Source of the DNA: Euglena gracilis
Lineage: Eukaryota; Euglenida; Euglenophyceae; Euglenales
Direction of reading: 5' to 3'
Assembly: GCA_039621445.1 (NCBI GenBank)
Contig: CP154954.1
Coordinates: 52,426,284-52,490,283, forward strand
Length of the DNA stretch: 64,000 nt
Positions 44,201 to 56,300 of the stretch are shown in pieces. The position numbers and the translations under genes were made by a program. The notes below the pieces were generated by a model. The model searched no databases and was not told the DNA's origin. It saw only the letters and a program-made list of their open reading frames with translations. Positions within the stretch are counted from its first letter, which is position 1; each line of letters begins with the position of its first letter.

Positions 44201-47200
44201 TTTGGGCATTTTTGGCCAAAAAAACCTCCTAGCAAGGGGGGAGTTCCACTGGGATTTCCACCAGCCAACTTTTTTTTTGTGCAAGCTGCAGTCAAGCCAC
44301 CACCAGGGGGTACCTCGAACCCTTAAGCACAAGCCTGAGGGCCACGGAGTCGTACATCACCTTGTCGATGGTCGCTCCATGCGCCTTCGCTGCTGTCACC
44401 ACGTGGGCGGTTACCAGTGCGGCCATCGTCCCCGCTGCCTCCTCGTCCGGGTCGCCACCACGCACCAGCCATGCCCGGCCGCCAAGGGGGATGGCCAATG
44501 GGTCAAAAAAAAGAACTCATTTTCGGTTCAAAAACAGTTGTTCCGGGTCCAGGAGGCTAAAAAACATGGTTTCGGGCAACAAAAAAATTCGATTTTTTCC
44601 AACTTTTTTTTGGAACCGGAAATGACTCATCCCCCATCCGGCCCTGCCTAACCCGTTGCCCGTCGTCCACAGCAACGGATCCTGAGGTCACACAGGGTGG
44701 GTGGCTGGTCCGTGGGCGCCGCTCCATCGGAAGCGGGTGAACATATACGTGCGCCGGGGGGCGGTTTCTGGCCCATCCCCGGCCCCGGGGGGCAGCAGCG
44801 ATGCCGGAAGTTGGGGAGGGGGATTTATGAGTGACTCCCCGGGAGGGGGCACTTTTGCAAGACTCAAAAATACCTCCCACGACTCCCCCCCCAGGGGGGG
44901 GGGAGGGGGAGTCGACCCAACCATCACCCACCCCACACCGACCCTAAAGCCCAAGCTGAAACCCCCTTCAAAAATCCCAGCATGGTCTTATTTTGGACAG
45001 AGATAGCTGACCAAACCCGCCCACCCAGTCTTGAGCCCCCTCGCAAGGTGGGATGAAGACACTCAAGACACTAGCACAGACCCCCCAAATAATTTGGCGT
45101 TGACCTTCCTTAAAATTCAAGCCTGATCAAAAAATTCATTCATTCTTTCTTTCAAACTTTCATTCTTCCGCGTTGTTTGGATTTGGGAGAAGGAGATTTT
45201 GCGCCGAAAAAATGGGCACCAATCTCCTTCAATTTTCCTGCCGGTGATGGGGAAGACATGGAACATACAATTTTTTACCGACCCCCCGGGGGGGGGGGGC
45301 AGGGGGGTCACTTCACTTTTTGAAAAACCAGTCAGTCACTTTTTCGGGAAGCCAGTCAGTCACCACCTCCCCCCCCCCGGGGGGGGTCAGCCACTCTGGA
45401 ATCCAAAGGAAATTTGACCAAAAAAAAACATGAAAAAAAAGGCAAAAAAAAATTTTTCGGCACCTTCGGCGCCGGGTCACTTTTGTGGTTTTTTGCCGAC
45501 CCCCCCCCCCCCGGGGGAGGGAGGGGTCTGGGCCAAAAACCAGTCAGTCACTCTGAAAAAACCAGTCACCCACCCCCCCCGGGGGGGGGCAGTGACCAAG
45601 TGATTGTATGACATGGAATGCTTTTTTCAACCACACGTCTGTGGTCCATTTTCCAGGACGATTTCTTCGTGCAGCAGGGGGCACACCCCCAGGAATGGCC
45701 CCGCCACGTCCGGCGGACTCGGTCGCCGTGCGTCCCGGCGGCCAGCAGCGCGCGGGGGTGCAGCGGGCTGGAGCGCCCCGGCCGCCGCCCGAGTGGCTCC
45801 GCCCCGGGGGCCCTGCGGGGGCCGTCGAACCCCGGGAGGGAGTGGCGGGGGGCGTCACCCGGCGTGAGGGGGGACTCAGGGGCACAGCGGCGACTCCCAA
45901 AGAGGGGGGATCGCACAGCAAAAAAAAAGGTTGGAGGGCATTTGGAGCGGGAGGACTTGTGGTGAGGAAACCGGAACCAGATGGCTTGTTTGCCGAGGAA
46001 GTAACGGCTTGCAGATTGAGCAATGTCTCTTTTTCCACAACCCCCCCCCGAAGTTCTCAGGCTGCTGTATTGTGGACGCCGGAGCAGCGCCGGGGGCGGG
46101 GGGGCCTGTCGGGTTGGTGGGGCCGCTGGTGGCGGAGGACGGCGACCGCTCCGAGAGCGCGCGGGTGTCGTCCGTCCGGGCTTGGCCCGGCCGGGGCTCC
46201 CGCGAGGAGTCAGCCGGGCGGTGGCGGGCCTGCAGTTGCGCCAGAAGCCTTGGTCGGGATGAAAGGCTGGTGGCTGCGGCCAGAGGCCATAGGAAAATTG
46301 GAACAAACAGGGAGAAAAGCTAAAGCTGGTGGCGCGCCCAGGGCCAAATGGCTTGGATCGGAGCGGTGTGGTAATGTGCATGCATGTGCATGTGTGTGTG
46401 TGTGTGTGTGTGTGCGTGCATCTGTGAATATATGTGTCCTTGTGTGTTCGTGGATTTGTGCATGTGTGTGAATGTGTGTGTGTGTCAGCGTGTGTGTGCA
46501 TGTGTGTGCACATGCACATGCATGTGTGTGCCTGCGCGGCGTGTGTTTGCATGTGCGCACACGTGCGCGCGTGTGTTTATGTGTGTGGGTGTGTTTGTGC
46601 GTGCGTGCTTGACCAGCCCCCCAGCCTCAGTCCAATCCAGTCCGGTCCGGTCAGTGGGGACGGAACGAGGGGGCAGCCAGACCCCCCCCCCCCCCGTTCC
46701 GGCTCCACTGACTGGACTTCTCGGCCTGGCCGGCGGGCTGACCTCTGTCAGCAAGCCGATAATGTTGAGAAACGCCTGCTGGATCTTGCTGGGCTGATGC
46801 ACCGCCGCCAGCCTTCCACGGGGCGGTGCTGGGCACTTGACTGGCAGCAACCCCCCCCCCCCCCCCGGGCACTAGGAGGTTCAAACCCAAATTGGGCAGC
46901 TCTGTGGACCAGAGAAGCCAAGCTGGCGACACGAGCAGCAATTCAACATGAACATGACTTGCCACGTGCCGCAAGTCGACACTGTTAATGAAGAATATCA
47001 CATCGCGTTGGTTGCAAAGGGGTTGGGTTGGCTGTCAAGCCAGGTGGTGACGCAACCAAGCACGTGAGGAGAAGCGGCAAAGAGAACTGTTGTGTGGGTG
47101 CAAAATGAGGCATCCTCCCCGGGCAACCCTCCCTACGCCATTCAGTTTGGGCCTCCACAAAGGCATCAACTTTTGTTTAGGGGACACCTGAGACTGCGAC

Positions 47201-50200
47201 TAGGGATGTGCCCTCGTCATCTGAAATTTGCAGGTCAGACTTGTCCGTTGCTATCCGCAGTTATCTGTGAGTGTGTGACTGCTATGGCGCGTGTGTCGAC
47301 TGGGGCAACATCCAAAACTGTTGAAACAAATGGAAAGGACAGATTGAGTGGAATACAACCTCTGAACCGTCTGAACTCACCAAATGCAACAATCAAAAAA
47401 AGCATATTGTCATTTCATGCTGCTGGTGTACGCTGACGTGTGTGACCCCTTCCTCCCACCTTATGCAAAAGGTCTTGTCGGCGATGCCACACCCCTTATA
47501 ACCTGTTTTGCCAAGCATGGGGGCAAATCCTTGTCAGCAACACGCAACAGAGTGCCCGAACCCAAAAGGGTGGAGGAGAGATGTCCTGGGCAGCCCCGGC
47601 CATGCCACCGCGTCCAGGTCAAAGCTGGCGATGGCCTCTGCGCACTCCTGCGCCACAGTGGCGTCCGAGAACTGCTTCCGCAGCGCCCGCATATCGGCAG
47701 CAGAGCACCACAGGGATGGGAAACAAGTACTGCAACCCCAGTGTTTTGATCCCTTTGTCCAATGGCCGATCGCCCCTCCTGCTCGAAGGACACCTTTTTG
47801 GCCAGAACCCCGTGTCCAACGATCATCCGCCCCCCCCCCCCCGTTCGGAGAGGAGAGATCACCCGTTGTCAGACATAGGGGGAGGTTGTCAAAAGTTCTG
47901 AGGGTCATTCATTTCTAAATAGTTACTTGCATTTCTGGCATGACCTTACCAAAAGCGGTCCAACAAAAAAAGGTCCATGGACAGGGAGGTAAAAAAGAAC
48001 TAAAAAAACGTCAAATTGCTTCCTGTTGGTGCTGGGCCGAAAACTTTCACCCCAAAGACAGCCAAAAGTGCCATTTTGGGCACTTTTTGAGCAAAGCGCC
48101 AGAAGAAAAACTTTGACCTTTATGGGCAGGTTCCCGGGTTAGTTGGTCACCCTCCCTTTCAAGCAGCAACCCAGCAACAAACCCGACAGTTTTGTAAAGT
48201 TCCCAACAATTCTGGACAATCTTTTTTGGGCCTCCTTGATGTGGGGTTTTGGAAGTTCCCGAGAATCTTTGAAAACACCAGCAAAAATTGTTATTATTCC
48301 CCCCCTCCGGAGTTGTCACTGGTCCAAATTTGGCTGGTAAAAAACTCTGGTGAATCCCCTTGGGGGTTTGTTAGCAGGGCTAGCTAGTGGAAAATATTTC
48401 CCAGCACACGGCACGAAGCACCAGAAATTTTCTTGACCCCACTACCTGCCAAACATTAACATTCCTGTTTGGTTTTTTGGCGATTTTTCGTTGATTTTCT
48501 GGAACGCAAAATAAGCCAAAAAAAAGCACGTTAAAAACCTCGTAGTGTCGAAGAATATTTCTCCAGCTGGGGACCCCCGGGCAGATACAAGGAGGGTGTA
48601 CGGGGTGCAGGTGGGGGTGCCCCCACGAGGGTGGTTCGGACCGACCCGGGAGGGGGGGTAACCTGCGGTGTCCTGGCCCTTGGTAGACTTCCAGAGGTAC
48701 CAACCAAATGGGATGGAGAGGCCGAAGAGGCCCCCGAAGCACGCACCAACGATGATGGGCACGAGGTCCACCGAGCTTGTCTGGCAGGGGTCTTGGCATT
48801 CACCCCAGACACAAAGGCTGTTGTCTCCAGAATCTGCTGATGAGAATTATTTGCTGATGTGAATATTTTTTGCATAACACCAACCTATTATTAATTATAC
48901 CTATTATTTCTTCTATTATTATCTTCTATTGTTTCTTCTAGCCCCCCCCAAATGTAAAGCCCCCCCGGCTTTATATTTGGACGGGATTTCAAGGCCCTCG
49001 GGGGGGGGGGTTTATTTGGGGGGGATCAAACTTTTTCGGGTGGCCTCCGGGACCTTCAGCGGCCTTCAATTGTGGCCAAATACCAATTTCATGGCAAATT
49101 TTCGTTGTGTACCTCCTGTTTTCCGCAAAAATGTGCAATTATTATCCAAGATGAAGCATTTCTGGTGGAAAAAAGTTGTGTCCACCAAAAAAAATTCTCC
49201 TTTTTCTTGAATGGCACCTGCATCTGGCTTCGCGTCGGGGGGGGGGGGGGCTTTGGGGGTCATTATTTTCAATTAGTTCGATTATTCAACCCACATTCTG
49301 CAACCTTCAACATTTCGAACAATGTAAACCCCCCGAATAGAAGCTCCGGGGCCACTGTTTGGAACGCTGGTCGGAAATCAAGGAGAGCGGGTTTCTATTT
49401 TGGGGGTGGGGCACTATTCGGGGGGGACTCCTATTCCGGAGTCGGGGGTACGTATCCTGCATTTCCCAGCCATGTCAGAATTATTGCCGGATTCACAGCG
49501 TCAGATTTGCAAGTGCCAGCACTAGATGATGCAGATACTTGTGTGTTGCAAACAGGGAAAAGCTTGGGACTGTTTTTCAGCCTTTGACCCTACCCTTGCC
49601 GTCCCAATTGACGGACAATCCACGGGGGGGGGGGGTACTATTCCGGGGGGGGGGGACAATTTGGAACGTTGGTTGAAAACCAAGTTGGGGGGGGTATTCT
49701 ATTCGGGGGGCGGGGGGGTCATGCACTGAGGTACAATACGATGCGATGAAGCACAAAGGAATGGCATTCAAGAAAATTAAATGCAAAACAGAAGGGAATA
49801 GACAGTCAATGTCATCGTACACAAAAACACACGGAATTATTTGGAAATAAATTATATAATAATAATGATACATATAATTTTGTATAATTACCAAATTGTG
49901 CAGGTCCTAACACATGTTATTACAATTCATCAATCAAAAAAAAAACACTGTGCTGCTATTTTTTCCATGTGTGCAATCCCCTGGAAGCTGAGCTGGCCTC
50001 CGCATTGCATGAAAGAAAGCGCACTGCCAGCTAAACGCCTCTTTCTTTCGAATAAACTTCACTCTCCGAGACTGGGCCAGACACGATGTGCCACCCAACC
50101 CCACCCCAGCCCTTCCACCTCCACGCCATCAGCCAACTGCACATCACCAGCAGGAATGGGCACCCCAACAATCCCACCTTGCCCTCTCCCCCCCCCCGGA

Positions 50201-53200
50201 AATTGTCACTTAACAGGTTGGCCAGAACAAGCGACCCTGACATTTTCCTTGGGGGGCTCAGACAGGTTCTCTGCCATGGTATGGGGAAGAGTTCGAGAAA
50301 AGGGCAGGTGGGGTCGGACTACCCCCTGCTTCTGGACGAGAGGAGGGGGGTTCCGGGCTGACGCCGGGGGGGGGGGGTTCAGGAATCTCCCAAAAGATCA
50401 TTTTTTTTCTTCCAACACTTTTTGCCGAAAATTTTAACATTTTTTTTGCCCAAAAAAGTCGCCAAAATGGAATTTTCAGCCGTTTTGGGGGGCAGAATTT
50501 TGGCCCAGTGCTTCCCACGAGGCAAAATGTCAGTCACTCCCTATATCGAACCCTGGGGGGTTGGGGGGCGGCAAGGGGAGAGGCGGTCGCCACGTTGGCC
50601 CTGACGGTGCCCGCGGAGGCGGCGCGCAGCGGGGCGAGGCGCTGCTCCGCGAGGGCGGCGTCCCACGTCGCGTTGCGGAACAGCCACACGAGGAAGTCGA
50701 CGACCGGCGGCTCCGCCCCCTCCTGGCCCCGGGCCGGCGTCCGCCCCGCCACCGGCGGAGGGGAGACAAGACACGGGGGCCACCCGAAGGCCGCCGCCCC
50801 GCCCAAACAACACGCAAACGATCCGGTCAGGTCCCCCCCCCCTGCGTTGCCTGAGACGACAGCCAATGCCGGGGATCCGGACAGGTTCCGGGGCGGGACC
50901 CCGGCAGGTTCTCGGGCAATGCGGCCATTTCCCAAGGGGGGGGGATGGCAGGTTCTGTTCGGTCGTGGGGCAAACCGACCGCGGCCCGCCTTCCCAGCGA
51001 CTAAACTCCCACTCGACCCAAAGGCTCGGTGCGACGTCGCCCCGCCATGCCCCATTCGTCAAAGGAACACCTTTGTGAACAGCACCTGAAAATGCAGGGC
51101 ATTGTTCAGGAAATGCATCCTTGCCTTTGACACCTTGACACGGGTGGGTGAGAGGTCAACGGCGGAACGTGTCCAATAGCGTTCCGATCAGACTTTCATT
51201 TAGTGCGCCGCGGCAAACTTCTTCAAAAATTCCGCGGCGCACAATTCAATATCTTCCGCGGCACACCCCGCGCACCTGAAACGCTGCCGCGGCGCACCAA
51301 CAACGCACCCGCGGGGCACCAATGACGTTCTCACGGCACATGTTTTATCGCAGCACGGACAGAGGATAATTGGGATGGCTATTCCGTGGCCCATGTGACG
51401 CTGCTGCGGGGCATGCGGTGCTGCCGCGGCACACGCGGCGCACAGAAAGAAATCTTCCGCGGCGCACGCAGTCACAAAATTTCCGGTGCCGTGGCGGACG
51501 TGGCGCAGAAAAAAAAATTTTCCGCGGCGCACTAAATGAAACTCTGTGAAAGTGAAAGTCTGGTTCCGATCGGTGACCCTCTCCACACCCCCTACGCCAC
51601 GCCCAACGCCGGAAAAGACACCGCTTCAAAGGTTCAGCCACCCTTGTCTGACGACCCAATCAGGGGACAGGAGGTCCGTGATCATTGGACAGGAGGACAG
51701 AGGCAGGAGATGCAGGAAAATATGATTATATTCAGGAAAGATGGAATCAAAAAAAAAAAACGACAATAAAACACAATGGAGAACAAACAGTTTATCAGTG
51801 GTGTGGAAAGGTTAAGGCGTGCATTTAGGTTGTGCATCAACGCCGAAATCCGGCCCGGATGGAGCCCCACACAGCTGGGCTTAGGCACGGTGAGGTAGAT
51901 GGTGTCGGCCAACGGGTAGCACCCACCGTTGGCGGAGAACTTCATGTCAAAATAATTGGCGACGGGACACCCCTCCCGACCAACCGCATTCACTGTTGGT
52001 GTTTTGCAAAAGATTGATCCCTCGTCCGGACGCAGCTGGAAGCCGCATCACCTGCCCCTCCGGTGAACGACGCGCGGATTTATGTTGCCGCCGCGGAAAC
52101 CCGACCGGGCTGCATCCTCGGAGGCTTGTCCCGGGCGCTGGCCGGCGAGTACACGTCCGGGGAGGCGCAGGCCAGGAGGGAGGCGGAGGAGGGGGCGACG
52201 ACGCGGCCGTCGGAGCGGCGGAAGCTGTGGGAAAGGGGGGGGGGCGACCGCTGGGTGCATGTACTGTTGCCCCCCACCCTGGGAGAGGTTCAACCGAACC
52301 CCTGGAGGTGTCCAGGAGCATAGGTTCACTGAGCAACCCCGGCAGGGGGCACTTTTTTCCCAGGCCCAAACCCACCCACCCACTTTTTCGAAAACCAACC
52401 CACAAACTCCCCCCAAGGTTGTGGGAAGCCTTGATGGGGGGGGGGCCTGGAGTCCGGAGTCAATGGATTTTGGCCAAAAAAAAATCCTGGTCAGGTTCGG
52501 CCATTACCTGGCCGAACCCACCCCGGGGGGAGGGGGTCTGGAGCCAAAAACCAGTCAGTGACTCCAAAAAAACCAGTCAGTGACCCCCCCCTTGGTGGTG
52601 GGTCGGACACACCATAAGAAATGGTGTGGCCAGGATCCGGACTCCCTCCCAACACAGGGGGCATGGGGCAACCCCTCCACCTCAAAACCGAAATGGGGGG
52701 GCGTGAAAATTATTTTGTGTGGATGGGCAAAGGACCGGATCCAAGCCAAATTTGGTGAGAAATCCTGGATATTTCTTTGAGAATATTCAAAAAAAAACTC
52801 ATTTTCTGGATTTTTGAACATGTGGAAAACACCAAAGCATCAAAAAAAAAGTGCGAAATGCTCAACGGTGAGGAAAAGGGGCATTTCTCGTTCATTTTCC
52901 GGCGCTGTGCACCGAAAGGAAATTTTTCGCTATCCTTGGAAGCTGCCAAGAAGGGGGGTTGGACACCGGACACCCCCCTCCCAACATCGGGGGGGGGGGG
53001 TCCGGACCTCAAAACCGAAGGTCTTCCCTGCCCCTCCCCTGGGGACAACCCACCCACCCACCAACACCCAAAACCTACCCAAAATTTAGCAGAAACCCTT
53101 GCAAAATTCTGGGCCCCCAAAGTCCATCCAAAGGCTGACCCAGGCTGACCCATGGGGTCACACAGGAGTTGCAGTGCTGTGAGTGAATCCATGGTCCAGA

Positions 53201-53273
53201 GCCAAAAACCAGTCAGATGTCAATGAGCATTGGATGGTTCAAGCCTGCAAAATGCTTGCCACACACGCATTTT

Positions 53274-53305
<32 letters not shown>

Positions 53306-56300
53306 ACAGCTTCGATGGATGGCTTTCCAATTGATGATTTTGGATTTTGGAACTGGGCGGTTCACTGGTCAGCCGTTTGAGGAACCTGGAAAAAGGACTA
53401 GCTGATCCCCGGGGGGGGGGGGCTAGGTCCCCCTGACTGGAAAACAATTTTCCTCAGGCGCTGAGGTGCAAGTGAGGTCTTCAATGGCTTTTTGGCTGAT
53501 TTTGTTCCAAAAGAAAATCTGTAAAATTGGCCAAAAATGGGCATTTTCGGCAAGTTTTTGGGGGTCTGAGAGAATTTTTGTGCTGGTTACTGGAAAAAAA
53601 TTCCCACTGCGTAGCCCTGCTAACGGACCCACTAAGATTTCCACTGGCTGAACACCTCCAGATTTGATGTGAATTCCAGAGCCAAATAAAACTTTGGGGT
53701 GTTCGTTGGAGGAAATTAGATTCTTCTGAAATACCCCAGGATCCTGGACAGATTCTTAAAAATGGCAAGAAACATCTGGGGGCAAAAAAAAACACGAAGA
53801 AACCCACAAATTTTGCCAAAATAGAGAAACACAAAAACAAAACACACAAGCACGCGCTTGTGTTTTCCCTCCTGGGTACCCCAGCAACCCCCCAACTTCC
53901 GTTGACACACACACACACACACAAACGCACAACACGCACTGGCACGCACACACAGAACACACACACACACACACGCACACACGCACACAACACGCACGAA
54001 CACGCACGTGTGTGGGCACGCACACAGCACACACATACAGCACACACACACGCACACACACACACATACAACGCGCACACACACACACATACATACAACG
54101 CACACACACACACACACTTAGGGCACAACACACAAACATGCACACACCTGGCAAAGTTCAGTCGGGAGCTGAACTCCCCGATGAACGGCGTGACGGAGAG
54201 GGAGTACGGCGTCCCCGCCACGAAATACCGCAGCACCTCGTCCACCGCCTGTCGCGGGGCGGCGTACAACGCCTTGCCCGTGAACGTCGGGGCCAGCGCC
54301 TGCATCGAAGGGGGGCACTCCACTCTACGTCCACCCACGGGCAGGTTTCTCTTTAATAACCCTTGTGCTACGGAGTGACTGCCCATGGCAGGACCCATTC
54401 AGGGTTCGGTTTTGGGTCCCAGCCTGCCAGCTCAGGCTGGCCCGGGAAATTTTCCTCGACGATGGTCAGTGGCCCAGAGCTGCCCCCCCCCCCCCGGACC
54501 TGACCGTCTCCTCAAAAAGAAGCCGGAGGATGATCCGCCACAGAATGAGTGCAGATGGAAACCGAGCTGGTGTGAGGCGCCCCGGCAGGTCAAGGAAGAA
54601 AGTGGTTCCGGACACCGCAGGGGGGCGAGCGCTCGCAACAAAGAGCTGCCGGTGAGCCAGTTGTCGTCGCCCAAACAATGCAGGTTCTACATCATAACAC
54701 AGAGTTTCAGGTCCATTTGCAGTCAAAACTCTTTTCAAGGGGTCTGATTTGCGGGGGGACAAGCGTCATACTGAAAGCTTCTTCCTTCCAGGCTGAATTC
54801 GACCAACCATACCATGGGCTGGGGGGGAGGTGAGTCCAGAGCCTCGGAGAGTCTCTGGAGGTCTGGGGGGGGGGGCAGATGGCCAAAAGTGCCAGGGCAC
54901 TTGGCCAAGGCACATCTGACGCAGAAGGCGCTGGAAGCCCAGAAAAGCCCATTCAGGCATCCAGTCAGGCAGTCACTTTTTGAAATCCAGTTGCCAGTTT
55001 CCGACCCCCTGGGGGGGGTGTCGGGTCAGGTCGGTCATTCCCCCCCATGATCAAATGCATTGCCTTTGAGCCATTTTGCGCGTTGGATGCCAGCACACCT
55101 GGCGCTGTGTGGGCCAATTTTTGGCCACACAGGAACAGCACACCAAGATTTTCTTTCGAACAATGGCAGGAGCGTTGGCCCCGTCGGCCCGTTGAACAGC
55201 ACGATGCTCTGGTTGGCGTCGGTGATCGGGGCGCCATCCTGGTCCGTGATGCCGCCGGGGTTCAGCGCCGTCAGCGCCGGGTGCAGCCACGTCCGGATGT
55301 CCCCCTCCAGGATGCCGAGCAGCGTGGCCGCGTCCAGTACCACGTTGTACTGGCTGATCGTCGCCGAGCCCCGGCCCAGTCACTGGTTCTCCGTCACCCA
55401 GCACACCGCACCGTCGGTCAACGCACCGGTGCATTCAGTGACAAGCAATACCGCACAACCGACTCGTCGTCCGCCTGTAACACAGCGCCGACAGAGGAAA
55501 GCAATGCGGAGATGATGACCCTCGGCAAGACGTTCCAGCGCGGAGGGAGGGGACCTGACAAACTAAGGACGCCAGTTTTTGGCATTGGTAAGTTGCATTC
55601 CCCTTCAAAGGCCAGCAACGCATCATCATGATGCCAGGAGATGACCAAGGCTGCCAAGGTAGAAGGCATTCAAAGGTACTCGAAGGTACTTGGACGAAAC
55701 TGATCAAAGCTCTGAGAACTTGGACTAACGGCTGTGATCAGAGGGTCGTCCTGAAACAACGATTGACCGGGCCTCTAACCGCGCCGCAGCTCGGCCACCG
55801 CCAACCCCAGCCCGGCAAAGATGAACGTCGCGGTGCCCGGCGGGCTCAACGCGGGGCGCCGCACGGTGGCGAAGTCCCGGGCAGCGAGAGCGTCCCGGAC
55901 CTCCGCCACGGTAGCCGGCTGCCCCTCTGCGTACGTTATCGCTGGCAGGGGCCCATCCACAGACAGACCCCCTCCCAGGCCTCCCTGGGGACACCGTTTT
56001 TCCCAGGCGTGAAACGCCAGATCGAAAAGTTTTCGACCCTTTTGCCAAGGATTCTATTTTGGGCAGTTGAGCAAAATTTCGGGGTTTCTGAGACCCTTGG
56101 GGGTCTCAGAAACCCCCAAGGGTCCCTCTGTGGTCGGGGGGGGGACCCCCCAACTGCGGACACCCTCCGAGTATTGAACCCTGCCCCACCCCCCTTCGCA
56201 GACACTGTGTCTACAACAGCAGAAGAGGTGGGCCCTGGTTGTGACGTCTGGGTGAACGATTGGATGGTTGCAGACCTCTCTGCAGTTCTGGTTGAGAGGT

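Noticed and set aside
46813-47600. Treating this copy B intron as an eleventh CAG...CTG element
   Set aside because: The 3/5-nt rule is in frame but gives a poorer match (PGL instead of LAA), the flanks do not match, and a GC-AG reading is exact.
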